From Urechis unicinctus (lineage: Eukaryota; Annelida; Polychaeta; Xenopneusta; Urechidae): DNA of 64,000 nucleotides. The notes below the pieces were generated by a model. It had not been told where the DNA came from. It searched no databases and saw only the letters and a program-made list of their open reading frames with translations. The position numbers and the translations under genes are program-made. The stretch covers positions 5,253,427-5,317,426 of the forward strand of contig CM067348.1 in the NCBI GenBank assembly GCA_034190875.2. The letters are read 5' to 3'. This document shows positions 36,801 through 51,310 of this stretch, piece by piece (within the stretch, counting starts at the first letter, position 1; the number at the start of each line of letters is the position of its first letter).

Positions 36801-39800
36801 TTTTCACCAGTGACCCCTCATTGCCTCATGTACTGATATGCTTAGTAATATACAAGCAAATTGTATTCAATGATAGGCACTTTAAAGGACAGACAACTTT
36901 GGAGCAAAATATGCACTAGAGAGATGATTACAGGTTCTGAGATAAATGCCATGCAGATAATGCCACATGTTGTGATAGATACTCGTTTCAAGTTGCAAAA
37001 TGAAAAATGGACAATATTCAACGAGAGTATGTCAACGCTGTATGAGAACATGATTGATATAGCCCTGAAACCTATGAAGTCAGGGTATTAGAAATTTAAA
37101 ATCTTATTGCAACAAATGTATCTCTGCAAATGAGATACATGTTTTATGCACCATAGACATTTATGGGTCTTACAAGCGCCATTCGCAATATGTGATGTCG
37201 TTCATACTCCAGAACGAAAGGTTGAGATCCTCGTAACCTCTTCACGAAGGCACTGAGTGATTTGTGTTTAGCTCCACGTTTGATACTGAATCGGCAGAAA
37301 TGAAGTAAACTAACACATTTGAATGACATTTTGTAAACAATGGGATAACTTCAGCTTTTACTCAGCCATTTTTGATGACGTCGACGATTGCAAATTGCGG
37401 CATACTAATGAATTCAAAGCAGTAGCCCCGTTGAATATACCACTACATTGTCACAATCACTGTTGTAATTGACTTGTATCAACCTTGATATATAGTCAAT
37501 GCTTAAAGTGAAGCTGGCACAGCGTAATATTTCACTGATAGTATCAATTTTGACCGTTTATACACAGCCTGATATCAACTAAATCCCACCGAATGGTGTG
37601 GTAATGCAGTCATTATAATCGATTAAGTAAAGGCTTGCGACATTTTTGCAACACATTACCGGTTGCTTAATAGAGCGCCTCGTGTGAGCCTGTTCCGATA
37701 GAACAAAAGAGTGAGATATACTCAGCGGCACAATGGGTAAACTTATTGCACTGAACTCGGAGCGACATTTGTAACCTATTGTGATGACTGAGTACGGAAA
37801 GGTAACCATTAGCTCAGACATCTGGTGTCTGTCTGTCCATCAAATGATTTTAACGAGTATTTACGTTTCGTGAATATTTACAACAACTATGACATTACCC
37901 TAAAGAATCGGATATTACGACAACAAAGCCAAACATGTGTTAACAACAGATAAAACTATATTTTGTGATTATGCAAAGACAAATGTGATGCCTTATTTTG
38001 GAAACACAACTTTCCATATATACTGGTGTTTGTTCTTGCCAACGCTTCAGTGATTAGTCGACACTATTGGCGTTGTTCATGAAATGTTTTCTCTGATGAA
38101 GCAATATATCCGCTATTTTGCATAGAATCGTTTTTATATTTCTATAAAAGTCATTAAGCTTAACGAGAGCAATATCGGGGCAGAAAGCAAATTATCTTCT
38201 GAAGCCTCGCGGGTACGCGCGCTATTAAAAGCAGTGATGTACTAGGATGAAGAGCAATATTTCATGATCCAATTATATCAGAAAACCGTATTTCAATTCC
38301 GTTGCAAATGACTCAAACGACCTTGTAATTGAGCCGGCGGTTGAACAATTACCAACTTGTCACTAATGACACAACTAGCATTCCATCTAATTTTTAGAGG
38401 CAATGACGTCTTACAAGGCATTACAATATCCCACAATAATGGGCATCATTACGCAAAGACCTTCCCCTTTTGCCGCAAACATGAGTTGAGAATGGCACAT
38501 GGGCAATAAATTATCCCCACCTCCAGGATGAGCGAATGGTGATGTTAAGGTGTGGTAATGATGGTCGTGTTTTGCGTACTAGAGCCCAAAATAAGACACA
38601 ATTAAATGTGGACTTCCGTCGTCTCTATAGATAAATGTAACGTTATACCTTGTATCCATACCTGACTGACAGTCAGGATCAGTGTGGTTATATCATATGC
38701 GACAAAGCCGAGTTGCATAATTCACGATTTGTAAGGCATCCGTTTGGTAATATATCTTCCTGCAAAAGGATAACTTCACCACAACACCAGCCATCAATTA
38801 GTAGCTTTACCTATGGTCTGAGTGTTAATATGTGACCCCTATGGTCTGTCGTTTTTTCTGACCCGCTTATACGCACATCCCGTCCGTAGCTTAAGAAAGA
38901 GAATACACAATGACAGGTTTTTTCTCGGATATATTATGTTAATGCCTGGCAGGTAATTGTTCGAAGCCATTACCATGCAGCAGCGTTGATTGAGAAGGAC
39001 GGAAAAGAGAACACAATTGGGCATACACTACTTCTGTAGGTGAGGCCAACCATAATTTGCTTCACATCAATAGGAGTTGTTATGTGTCAACAATGGATGA
39101 TAACTTTTGATAACTGAAAATGCAAAACTCTACCATAGTGATTTTGTCACTAATTGTAGAGTAGAATTCACTGAATGCGTAGCGTTATGAACCAGCGTTC
39201 TTATGGATGCATGATTGGTCTAAATTTACAACACAATGGTAGGCTTAGCTGAATAAAGAATAATATCTATTGGATCAAACATGATTGTGACAGATTGAAC
39301 CATAAAAAGGATTGCAGCTAGCCCAATTTCATACTTTTGATCAATAAGAGACAAAAGTCAACTGGTCATCACAATCAAACAAAGGTGCTACACAATTATC
39401 CAGTTTCTGTCATGTACATTCTCCTTGGACTTTCAAATTAACGGATGTGCAGTATAGCATCAAGATAAATTAAATAATATACGCATACAAAGGTGTGTAA
39501 ACTGAAGCTAGCTTCATTTGTCTTTTTGTTACATGCTGAACCAGTGAACAAAATCACCAGTTTATCACATACGTTTGTGGATAGGGCCAACGTGACTAAT
39601 GATGCAGCGTTATTCGAAGGCTCTTAAATTACATATAGCAATATCCGTGAGCACTAACAGCTGACTGTCTCTGATATAAAATCGCATGATATAGTGCTCT
39701 GAAACCATATTTTCCAGGCCTTTCCGATGCGCTCCGCGATGAGGGCTAATTGTGATAGGTGAAAATAAAAGTTTCATTGGTTTTTTTTTTTTGTGGCGAC

Positions 39801-40556
39801 GGATGGTAAGTTGCACAGGAGTGTCACGAGTGGCAACATTTGTGTTATATACGCAGTGGCATGAGCTTTTGAATTGTAGAGCTGTACATCTAATTAATGT
39901 TGTGAAATACCATACACGCTCACGCATATGGCACGACGAACCAGATACTCGATTGCCATTGATTATAAAACATGAACACGACCATTGCATTTGCATTTAG
40001 CCTAAATTGCCAGCTGAAAAAGATTTCAAGCGTAGTTGGCTCTCTTACGAAAGCTATACTCATCATTAACACATTGAGTGATCATTATGCTAGATTAGTA
40101 ATTGGATATCTGTAATATACAAGATGTATGTCAATGTATTACACTTGATTTGTACTTGACCAAGTCGGTTTATGTAAGGAATAATATGAATGACGCAGCA
40201 GTTACTGTGGTTGCATTTGCTTGGATAAAACACTCCTCTCTGCTCTTAAAGCGGCATAATATTCTTCAATGGAACTATTGTACTGCGTTACACCGTACAT
40301 ACACCGTCAAAGCCTTATTACTGTAGTGAGCCATTTCAAAGGCTGACATGTGGGCCTACTTTGATCGGCCTGGTAAATTCTTGTCAATTCATATGGGTAT
40401 TACTCAAAAACGGACGAGCGTAATAGTAATTGCACCGCTGTATGCTATCCACTAAAAGAGAGAGCTCAGAATAATTTAGCTTTCCATTTCATGTATATAA
40501 ATACCATCATATTATATATATATATATAGAGATATATATATATAAATATATATATA

Positions 40557-40642
<86 letters not shown>

Positions 40643-41370
40643 TATCTTATCTCCGTTAAGCCATGTTATATGTTTCGTGCCGTCGATCTCTATTTTTCAA
40701 CAACACCATCACATATGGATCACAGTTCCAGTGCTGTCTCGCTCGATTTGCAGACTTGATGGTTTTACAAGTAAAATCTATGGTCGATTCAGGCCATATG
40801 TCGGTATGGCATGCTGCTTGAAGGGGAATTTCGGTTCAATTGGTTTATATCGTTCGTCTCAATCAAATGGTTTTGTGACAATGCTCCTATAAGAGAGATT
40901 TTTGGATGACTACTTTAATTGCTATTGTCGGTGTGTATATCTCGGACAGCGCTATCACGCCCCAGTCGTTTGATATTGTACAAAGTGCTTCGCTGTAAAC
41001 TAGCATTTGACATTCCTACTATTGATTGGATACATTCCTGCTCAATTCAATTATAAGGTCCATCAATACGAGTCATTTGATTGCTTGAAAATATTCTCGA
41101 TCTTGCAAAAGTTGCCTACATTAAGCTTTAACAAAAATATCAAGCTGCATTTACCCTTTCTATGTTAATGAAAGTATATGTAAGCGGATCTGTTTCCCAT
41201 TGGTTTGCATCAGTGTGTCAGCGTCTTTGACGTTTCCTGTGACATTAAAGTATGACGGCGCTGTAATGTATGGCAGTCACTCGAATGGATGAAGTAAGGA
41301 CATTTGTATTGCAATACAAAACCAATGCAAAGCAGCTAAGAGCGATTTGTGGCTGAGTGAAGGGGGTCGG
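33851..41370. other. Non-genic stretch
   Basis: About 7.5 kb of unique AT-rich sequence apart from the TA tract at 40515-40646. No exon with splice support and no transposon motif was found. The longest frame (128 codons, minus, 39610-39996) has no recognisable features. A segment at about 37770-37840 shares 'tgactgagtac.gaaagg.aacc…gacatc.ggtgtc' with 41490-41540, suggesting an old dispersed repeat. Confidence 0.4.
40515..40646. repeat. (TA)n microsatellite, about 130 bp
   Basis: TA dinucleotides with 'gaga' and 'aata' interruptions at the left end. Confidence 0.95.
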
Positions 41371-41374
41371 GGAG

Positions 41375-41626
41375 TGGAGTTTGCTGGTACCAAACGGTGA
41401 ATCTCATTAAGCATGCTGCAAAAGATTGAGCGCCATACTGGGATTACTCATCGTATTACACTAGTGCCACCATTTCAACGCTATTGCGGTGTCTGAGTAC
41501 AGAAAGGCAACCGCTTGCTGCGACATCAGGTGTCCGAATATCCATGTGGAGTTTGCTGGCACCAAACGGTGAATCTCATTAAGCATGCTGCAAAAAAAAT
41601 GAGCGCCATACTGGGATTACTTATCG
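41375..41626. repeat. Direct duplication of an 80-bp block (172-bp period)
   Basis: 'tggagtttgctgg.accaaacggtgaatctcattaagcatgctgcaaaa' through 'gagcgccatactgggattact.atcg' occurs at 41375-41453 and again at 41547-41626, nearly identical. The spacer between the copies carries the segment shared with 37.8 kb. No coding capacity. Confidence 0.9.
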
Positions 41627-41629
41627 AAT

Positions 41630-44600
41630 GAGCTAATATGATCCTGGCCGATCAGCTAGCTGTGAACCGCTGTTTGTTTTACCAAGAAGCTTCGTTGTTT
41701 TACCTGTCAAGGCATATTTAATAAGGAGCTTGCAGCATCTAAAATATAGCGTGCGCGCCAAAGATTCAATCCATCGTAATAACCAGGGTAAAAAATATTC
41801 GATCGAACCAGTGATTTCATATAACTTCACTGAGAACCGCATAAACTCGGTGAGAAAGTATTGATAAATAATGACATAGAGTATGTAGAGATAAATGATA
41901 AACGTCTCGGATATGCAAAGTACCAATATTAGTAGATATAGTAAATAGAGAGCAAAAAAACGATAAAATTGCAGAGAACACTGCCTTGTTGATGCTGAAT
42001 AAACGACGACCGACACAAAATAGCATCAATCGGTGTGTTATTGTATGGGCTTTTTGGTGTCTCTTAGACGTAGTGAGTCAGAGTCTCGAGGCGTCGATGT
42101 CCAAATAACGACTGAATTGTGTGGAATCTCAATAGTATATGTACTGGAAGAGGTTGCAATGAGTGAAGGTCATTGTAGTAATCGGATGTTTTTTTGTGTG
42201 TGATGAGTTGCATATAAAATGAATTGGTACATGTAGTTTCAGGTGGTAGGTTGTGATTGGCTGCCGGGTCATTGGGTGAAGGCTACAAGTACTAAGAGCT
42301 TTAATTGGAGATAGAACAGGTAGATGTTACCTATTCTGGGAATCAATTAGCTCGGATTTTTTGCTTCAAAAGACTCGTACTTGCTATAAATGTTTAATAT
42401 AAACGCAATTTATATAATTAAAGACTCTCCTTAGTTACATAGTTAATTTACACGAGCTGATGACGTTTTACGTAGGCTGAGCAGAACAGCAAAACATAAA
42501 ATGATAATGGTGTTTTTAAATTGCTTTTTAAAAAACGAGTAACGGTTGAGATATGCTAAGGGAGGATCAGCGCTATTTTTACCATTCTATACAATAAGTC
42601 GGTTACCCAATGAAATATTATAAATGGCGACAATGCTGTCGTTGAAGTTTACTTGGTTACAGCATTATGCTCTGAAAGCTATTGTTGTTTGCAACCCCTT
42701 TTCAATTATTCGCATGATATTGTACCATATCGTTTTAGCTATCGTAATGATTTATATTTGTCGGCGATTTGCAATATCATGACCCAGTGGTGAGGAGATA
42801 TTGATATGTGCAGGTTGTATTAACCTCCGCAGAATCGCACGTTCTATTTGATGCATTTGATTCACCATTTAATATCACATGCACAATCTACCACTTATTG
42901 CAGCGAGTATGTGTTACGAACAGTAATGTATTGCATTGTAATCATTTCGTTAAATGATGTATTGAATATTTGCGTCGTAGATCGCATTAGAAGTGTCAGA
43001 TTGTAACACAACCATGACATTTTGCGCGTTAATGACAATTTTAGCAATGACAAGCGGACAAAATTATGGCTTATCTCCTCTACTTACGCGAAAAAGGGCG
43101 AGCAACATTTGCGTTGCAATAAAAAATAGCGGAGTATCTTTTTCTAAATTGATAAAGCGCAGGATAATGAATATTTCTCATGGAACGGCATCGACAAATG
43201 AAGTACAAATAGCTATGCGAATATAACTGCGAGATGCACGACCAGAAATGGTAGCGTTTGTTTTGACATTCAATGCCATACACTTGAGCCATGGACTACA
43301 GATCTGTCCTCACGTCCTAATGTAGTCACATTCTTCACATTAACTCAGGATCAGCCTACTTGCTCTTACTAAGCACATCGGCATTGCATCGTTAATGTTA
43401 TCCTTATATTATATACTGGCCGCGGTTATGTTTGTTGTGTCAATAGTGTTGACGCACCAAACCTGCTTGTAGAAATATAGATCAATAGTAATTACTAACG
43501 AGGAATGCAGCAATGTAGTAAATTCATTGCGTTAAGTTAAAATTGCAAGGGCGCTAATGGTATTCGTTCATCGTATTTACTCGTAATTTAAGATTACAAG
43601 CCGTGTTCATGGTCCTTTGTGTGATACCAAGTTTGGCAATGTGCAAACTACAGCTGGCATCGTTACTGTATTGCATTTTGAATTCAATTGTGTTAGGTTT
43701 GAACTACAATTGTGAGTTATGTCACGCTCTTACCATCGCGTGTCGATTTTACATACGTTGTATTTAGAATAGTGAGATGTCATTGGAGGAATAATCCGAG
43801 CCAATCGCAAAGCTCAGAACATTCTGTTTGGAACCATCAAGTGAAACCTGTTAATGGCCACTTGATGAGGAATAAGGTATCAATTTCATTTCGTAAGCTC
43901 TTTAGTTCCTGTATATATAAAAACATCGTTAAGTTTGCAGTGTATTTGCTACAAGGTTGATTGAAATAACTTGCTATTTGCCATGAACGTCAGAACAGAC
44001 ATCGTTAATGCGGAATGAAGCAATATTCCCATGGAATAAGTAATATAGTTAAACAGCAACAGCAAATACCACAACGTCTTCATTTACATCTCTCTCTACA
44101 GACCGACATCTGTTAAGCTACAAACCTGCATTCAGAAATGTCGCAAAGCTGAGGTGAATTTGCTATAACTAATTGCTCTATGACCGTCAAAAAAATTGCC
44201 AAATGCTCCACCTTTAAACGATAATTTGTGAACAGGATATGATATTTGCTTTGTGGTTAACTGTCAATAAATGTCTAAGCTAATGTGTCTGCCTTTCTAG
44301 AAGCAACTTGACATGGTCTCAAAGGCTTTGATACGATGAGATGCAGGTATTCGTAGGATAACTTAATGGTAGTTTTGCCAGACTAAGCGAGATGACACAT
44401 TCAACCAAATAAAAGAAATTGCAGTGAATATTGAGAAGAAATAAAGCTTTCACTTATAAACGTAAAAAAAACAGTGGAGGAAAAATAACGGTTTTGATTT
44501 ACTACAAAATTCCACGGATGTAAACGGTTCGCTTGGTGTATTTCGAAATATTTGCTGAGCAGTGGAGGAAAAAAATGAGCGAGTAGACTAGCAAATCAAC

Positions 44601-45020
44601 GAGTAGACTTCAACTACATAGCTGCGGCTGATGAGATATATAGTCATCTTGATAAGGTATGAATACCAATGTATTTCGTCTTGATTATTAGCATGTATGC
44701 TTGACACTAACTCAGCATCGGTCATTTTTCTTCCGTATTCAGGTTTACACTAGCATTAGGTTTCTGGCTATTCTTGCACCGCCATATCATCGAAAATGAT
44801 TGTGAGATATTGTTAAGGGTTCTACGTCTTGCGTTCGTTTCAAAACCTATCACACAATAATCCACCCTGTTCAATATGCAAGGATGGAATAGCAGCCGCA
44901 TCCTTCGCAATGTTGTCAGACAAACCCATTTCAGCTGCATATGAGGGAAGGATATAATAATAAATTGGCGGATTCATCCCATAATTTGCTACTTGATGCT
45001 GGCCTTGAATATGTGTGGCT
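41630..45020. other. Non-genic stretch
   Basis: AT-rich unique sequence. The hydrophobic 127-codon minus frame at 41633-42016 is rich in Tyr, Ile and Leu, as expected of a chance frame in AT-rich DNA, and is not called. Confidence 0.4.
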
Positions 45021-45024
45021 TTTC

Positions 45025-46040
45025 AAAGAGCGCATCCTGTTGATGCCGATTATATTTCTCGAATGATTTGCTTGGCTTCATACATATCACTTTTTCAGGC
45101 AGTGCTTCACAACACCCTTATCTACCAGCTGGTTTTACTTTGTCCGCTGCATGTCCAGTTATGTGATTCATTATAATGGCAAATGATTGGCACAAAGCCA
45201 CGTTTGGGAATGACGTGTATAATAATCAAATGTTCTATTATTATGCACTGCCAACCGTTTTCCAGAACCAGCCTCGTAATCTCGTAACATGCGGTGCTGT
45301 CAACAAAATCAACAAACGCAGGCAAACTGAGGTAAGTCAACGACTTCATTTGCTGGCTGTATTTCCAAAATTGTTAAGCAGATGTTGCAATTCCAACGGT
45401 AACAGAGGTATGACCCTTTCCTGCTGATTTGTAAACATTGTGTATAATCTAAACGAAGTGTCACTCAATTTCAAAAATAGAGAACGACATATTCGGGAAT
45501 GCAGTAACGATTTGACCAAAAACAATGGTAAACTATATACCATCCATCAAGACATATTAAGACATGCATTACAGTTGATGTATAATAATTGCATACATTT
45601 GATGTATGATTACACGTCATAAAAGCTTGGCCAGACGTGTGGAGTAGAATCAAAGTAGTTATGTTATCCAAATTGCCAAGCTCCTTGCCCAACGACCCAA
45701 TAAATGATATCATTAAGTATGCATAAACTGATACAGCCATTTCCGCTTGATCAAAGGGTGCATCTTGTTGATGTCGATAATATTCCTCGAATCATTTGCT
45801 CGGGGTCTACAACACCTCCATCTTTTAGCTGTGTTTACTTTGTCTAGTGTAGGTCCAGTTATATGGTTTATAATGATGGCAAATGATTGGTTAATGACGT
45901 GTGTAAAATGTTCTATAATTATGCACTACCTACCATTTTCCAGCACAAGCCTCGTCCTCTTGTAAGGTGCAGCACTGTCAACAAAATAAACAAATGCAAA
46001 GCGAACTGAGGTAAGTCCAGGACTTCAGTTGCTGACATCA
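45025..46040. repeat. Diverged direct duplication (about 300 bp, 730-bp spacing)
   Basis: Copy one (45025-45360) and copy two (45753-46040) share, in order, 'catcctgttgatg', 'tttactttgtc', 'gtccagttatatg', 'ataatggcaaatgattgg', 'atgttctat.attatgcactgcc', 'ctgtcaacaaaat.aacaaa' and 'aactgaggtaagtc'. Indels are frequent. Both copies retain a possible gtaagt donor at the end, but no consistent reading frame is conserved between them. Confidence 0.85.
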
Positions 46041-47798
46041 TTTGGTGTACCCGATCTTATGTATTCGATGCTGTGTTTTAAAATAATGTTTTTAGGATAA
46101 TCCCGGTTGAATTTTGTCCACCCAATGCCCACCGAAAAAGCTTATTAAGTAGACTACCTGGGCCCTAAGATTAACTGTAGTAAACTGCCTGGTCAACGAG
46201 GTCTCTTGGGGCATTGACACTCATTCTACATCATGAAAACTTATTAACAGATAAATTGCTCTGTGTTTACATATACTACAATTTAAGTGAAAGTAAGCCA
46301 GTGATAAATATTTGTCAACAAAATATTGTATAAATTCTATTCTAATCTCCATCATAAATTTACATTAGGCACTGACTGAAGATACATTGTTTGTAGAAAA
46401 GTTTCATTCAGGACAAGACCCTTGTCACGGACATCTACAAGCCGATCTTTCCATCCATGCTGGTGCACTAGAGGTGTTTCGCTCGCTGGTCAACAAATGC
46501 CCTCCCAAACGTCAAAGCTTCTCCTATCCACGTATTCTCATTCGGACATAATTAGCCAACTAAGACTACAATAACAAAGATGGGACATTAGGCTTCAAAA
46601 CGATATTCCAGAAAAGTGCGAAGGAGTAGGTCGCCAAACCAGTGACAGAACCAAATTTACACACGTGAAGACTTCATTTAATGGCCAAGCTGGTTTGCTG
46701 TAGACATGTCTCTTTTCGGACACAAACCTTTTGGTATCCCCCGAAACTTAGCATCTGTTAACAAACCACACAATCATCAGCAAAACCTAGTCCCGTTTAG
46801 TGAACAAATGAATTGTGCACTTATATCGCTGGTTGTATTGATATAGTTTATATATGATTGGTATCAAGATTGTATCATATTATTCTGTACATGCGGTGTA
46901 TATATGTATACCCAACCAAATATCATCTATAACATGCACCCACAGTTACTTGGAACCAGTACGAGTGATTCCATGTGTCATGACAATGCCTGTTATATCG
47001 GATTTCAATACTTACAGCAACTGACATGTTCATCCGGTTTAATGAGATGGTATTCATTGATGGCAGTGTTGATATTGTGTTTCACCTTGACGAATTTCGT
47101 AAACTTCGTAATTCAAGTGTTCCCTGAACCTAACTCCACCTTTATTTCAACAATTCTTGGCAAGTCTAGACAACAGCAACTCTCGACGTCTGTCGGCATC
47201 AACCCGCACTGTACACACCGACACCAATGTGTATTCCCGACCCTTTCAAGGAATTCATTAGAGTCGCTGATCTCTGTATCAGTTGTAATATATCGGCTAT
47301 CATTGTCGAGTTGGTATGGCAATTATTCAGGCTTAGACGAATAACCCTGGATCTGCCAGGATATTTTGATATCTTATTTTGTGTTCGTGTTAAACGCTCA
47401 TCAGATATCTCCGGCTTGTGTACGTAAAAGTGCCACTGAGTCTAGAGTAAGCACAGGCTACGTGGTGAGCTCTGATTGGTCTGCGGATATAAAGACAAAA
47501 GACAAGCCAATATGGCCGTCGGTGACGCTTGGGGCAGTATTTTTGAAGCGAAAGGGCTTCATATGTCTGCTTCGTTTAATTGCAACAATTTTGCCGGAAA
47601 TGGTCTCTTTATTCAAGCGCCATAATTCAACACCAAAGCCCCCTTTTAATCTTCATTATCCAAACTTCATTGGCTGATTATCGCCTAGTATTATATTGCA
47701 ATATTGTTACAGAACAGCTAAGGATCATTGTAAATTGGATGATCCGTCACGATCATTAAATGTTTATGGCATAAGCAAAGAGACACCAGCATTCTGTT
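46041..47798. other. Non-genic stretch
   Basis: No repeats detected by eye. A 146-codon plus frame at 46904-47344 (MYTQPNIIYNMHPQLLG…) has mixed composition, but no domain, signal peptide or splice support, and its length is near the chance maximum for this window. Confidence 0.35.
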
Positions 47799-50770
47799 GA
47801 TTTTACGATAGCACCTTATTCATTTGTTAGTATTACCCGCTGTGCATCAGTGCGTGAGTTTCACACGGAAGAGGCTTTGCGTGAACGTGGTTTCCTTGCC
47901 ACCCTATAATGTTGATTCTTCGTTCCGCCATGCGACCTTGATAACCATTATCCGGATGTGGATATTGGCTTTTTGCGTGATCCAAACCAGATAATGACGC
48001 TATCGTGTCACTATTGATGACGTAAAAGTGTTGTTTTCCACGTGGGATGTCTGATGCTCCATGTGTCTGCTAAAGTAATCGGGTCATCACGCTCTCCTCT
48101 CTATGTGACCAATGCGCTGTTTGCCTGTGTACGACAGGTTATTTATGACAGATAAACGACCAGGGGACAATAAATAAAAGTCTCAACCATGTCCAAAAGC
48201 AAGTTTAACGATGCTCCATGATTACCCTGTTGTTTCCTAGTTACAAGCCGTATCTCGGCATGAGAGGCACGTCAACATGGATTGCATTAATGTAAATGTC
48301 ACTCGCCGATCATGAATGATGATCTACATCGTAGCCATAGGGCCTCAATATCCATTACTTATGAGCCTTTAAAAACCGCCTCCGAACATTGTTTATAAAT
48401 GTATACACATATATGCTAATAAGTTGCGACCAGGTCAAGTCACGACTTGTGTGCAATGCCAGTATTTTTTTCTGGCACTATTGGCCAAACCCCAACCCGT
48501 TTTCATCTATTCATGTTAGCGCGTAGAACATGTCATATTTGGGTTACAATCAGTCTTATACATAACTTGATGCCATTTCCAAAATCGGTCTGTTAAGGTT
48601 TGGTTCACCACCGAATGTTCGTATTTCTTGTTGAAATGCGCCTATAACAATGTTAGAGGGTACAATGCAACGATAATCCTATTAAGTGCATGTCAAAAGG
48701 CGAACACCAGAATCAAACCAAAGAGTTTATAGCTTCGCTGAGAGCACTCACTCACACCTTCCGTCCGAGGAAATATGTGAGCATAAGCGTTATTGTCATA
48801 GCGTCTCTTAAAACCACGTGGAATTCTCTGTTTAATTTTGAGCTGTTGTTGCCATGGCCTACCAGATGACTCCGTATCTTTAACAACCGCCGAGCCCCGA
48901 GACGTTGGATCGACAGTCCCGTGTGCTTTTGTTGATTTCAGTATCGTCGCATGATGTCGTGGGTGTCTTTCGCGTAATTTCATAATCATCACGCAGCTTA
49001 GCGTAGCTATAAACTCTTCTCTTGAGACCTTCACATCCCCCTGACTTGCCCAAAAATGTTTATGTTGACCCCAGGCAAGTTTCCCCGATTCAGACTGTTA
49101 TTGACAGCCTACAACTGACAATGGATGGACAAGAGAGAAGCTGCATTACGATCCATCGGGTAATAATTGCGGGATAATACCTTTCAGACAAAACGGTACG
49201 TATTAACTGACATATTAGCGTAGTAAGTATGCGAAGGATATACCTGGTTACTGATTTATTCACAAATAATTCCCTAACCAATGCGATTGGCTAAATGTTG
49301 GCCAATTAATGTGTACGTAAAAGCCTCTCACACCTACAAAAATATTATTCAAAAAGATATGTTTCAATAATCACGCCATATTCCGGCCGACAATCATGTG
49401 TCTTAACCGCATATGAGATGTCGAATACAGCAGAGAACAAAGTATTCTACTCGAACGTGGTTTTGATAAAACGATAATAACAATAGTGCTCTGAAACGAA
49501 TCTCCACAGTATACAAGTGCATCAAAACTACCGTTATCATCGGGTATATTTAGCACGACATGATGCGTACATTCTTTGGCATTGGTAGATGAGTTTGCAA
49601 TTATCAGGTCAATGTTTTTCTAGGTTATCAATATAATGATAATTTATAAAGTAATAATTGCTAACGTCAGCAGATAAGCTTGTAGAGTTTACAGTTTTTT
49701 AACCGTTTACCAACCTCTACCTACATCTCCATCGCGCTCTTAAAATTGCATCATCGGATCCGAATTCTCACCTCATTAATCACCTCATGATTGCTAGTTT
49801 CACCTCCGAAATAGACCCTTGAAACATGGATCAAAAAACTTTTAAGCGCCTCGTGTTATTTTGCACATATCACATGTCATTTAGCGTACAGACCAAACAG
49901 TGCTTAATGTGCTGTCGTACAACACATATTTTAAGCTAAGTTGTTTGATGGATAACAATGTTATACTTCCAATGGCTTGCATGGGTAGGGCCTTGTACGC
50001 ATTTTAACTGTCTGGCACAATAAAGCTTGCCATTCCAATGTTGAAAGCTGACAAATCAGATTTGCTGTCAAATATCATTGCACTGCACTTCAGCTGTCAT
50101 GGTTTATTAACGTGAAATATACCGGAAATGGTAAACTGCAAACTGAGCTCGCAGGAAGTTTAATAATTAATTGTATAGAAATTGTTAGTATTTTGGAATC
50201 CAGATAAAGTTGTTTAGGGGCCAATAGCAGCATTAACGTAGAAAATCATAAACTCTCTGAGGTTTGATCTGTGCAGATCCTATTTACTCTTTGTGAGAAC
50301 CGTGTGACTACAGCTTGCTAGGTCATAATACAAGTATAAACTAAGGATGCAAATGCAACCTGATTGTTAGGTTCTGAATAAAAGCTTTACTTACTAAGCA
50401 ACTGAACAAATGATCAAATGACCGAATTCAATGTGAGAGTATATCTGACATAGATAATATAAAGTTCAATGAGAAGCCATCAAACTATATTCCCATTAAT
50501 GTATCCAACGTTGAAAGGCGCAATGCCGTTTGCTCATTATACTGCAGCTTTTGATATGATGGCATTAAATGTCATCAAAGAGATGAGCAGAACCCGTGGT
50601 CGTATATGGCAACATAAATGTTATATATGATCTGTTAGTTGTGATATGTTAGATGTTATATGTACATGTTATTCAGGATTAACGACGATGGAAAAATATC
50701 TGTGAGAGCAGGGTTCACATTTGCTTAAGCTGCATCGTTTTGGATTCGGAATGGGGTACTTAAATGTATA
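47799..50770. repeat. Segmental duplication, left copy
   Basis: Blocks in this interval recur in the same order and orientation at 61390-63690, about 13 kb downstream. Paired landmarks: 'gattttacgatagcacc' (47799) with 61390, 'gttatttatgacagataaa' (about 48139) with 61580, 'gcttaatgtgctgtcgtac' (about 49901) with 62699, 'cattccaatgtt.aaag.tga.aaa.cag' (about 50032) with about 62796, and 'cattaatgtatc.aa' (about 50493) with about 63513. Divergence is considerable and indels are many. A 113- to 133-codon minus frame (48693-49093, KVSREEFIATLSCVMIMKLR…) falls inside; it is hydrophilic but unrecognised and absent from the other copy. Confidence 0.75.
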
Positions 50771-50789
50771 GAGGTAGCATACATGTGCC

Positions 50790-51310
50790 GCGCGACGGGG
50801 TATGTTTTTTCGGCCTTTTGGTTTGGGTGAAGGGTCTCGTTGGGCCTCGTACTTGTGCAACGGGGTATGTTTTTCATCAGCAATCTGTTTGTTGGGGGCT
50901 TCGTGTTGTACGATGGGGTATGTTTTTTTTCTTCCCATCTGTTCAACGGGTTTAGTTTATGTTTTGTTTCAGTGTGGCAACATTTCCTACCAGGATATCC
51001 CACCGACTGTTGACTATATAAAGCAATAAATGGTCCCTGCATGACGCACCGAGGATCACAGGTTTATCTGGCTTCATGTTTTTTTTTGTCTGTGGCATTC
51101 TTATCACAGGGGCCAACATATCTGATTTATGATGATTACATATCCAAGCAGCACACCCCATTTTAACATGTTATACATTTGAAAACTACCTTGTAAGAAG
51201 GGTATGCTTTTTTGCCATTTGCACCGTGTACGATGGGTCATACATCTGTATAATACCTTGCATGACAGGGTATGCTATTTGCCATTTTCACCTTGTACGG
51301 TGTCGCAACA
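50790..51310. repeat. Decayed tandem repeat with 'ggggtatgtttttt' core
   Basis: The core 'acggggtatgttttt' recurs at about 50797, 50860 and 50911, and in weaker form ('agggtatgcttttttgccatttgcaccgtgtacgatggg') at about 51199 and 51268. Unit spacing is roughly 50-80 bp. No gene is supported. Confidence 0.7.

Noticed and set aside
39610..39996. 128-codon minus frame
   Set aside because: No domain, splice signal or composition bias.
41633..42016. Hydrophobic 127-codon minus frame, considered as a membrane protein
   Set aside because: Tyr/Ile/Leu richness is what AT-rich random frames give; no supporting context.
46904..47344. 146-codon plus frame
   Set aside because: Near the chance maximum; no recognisable features.
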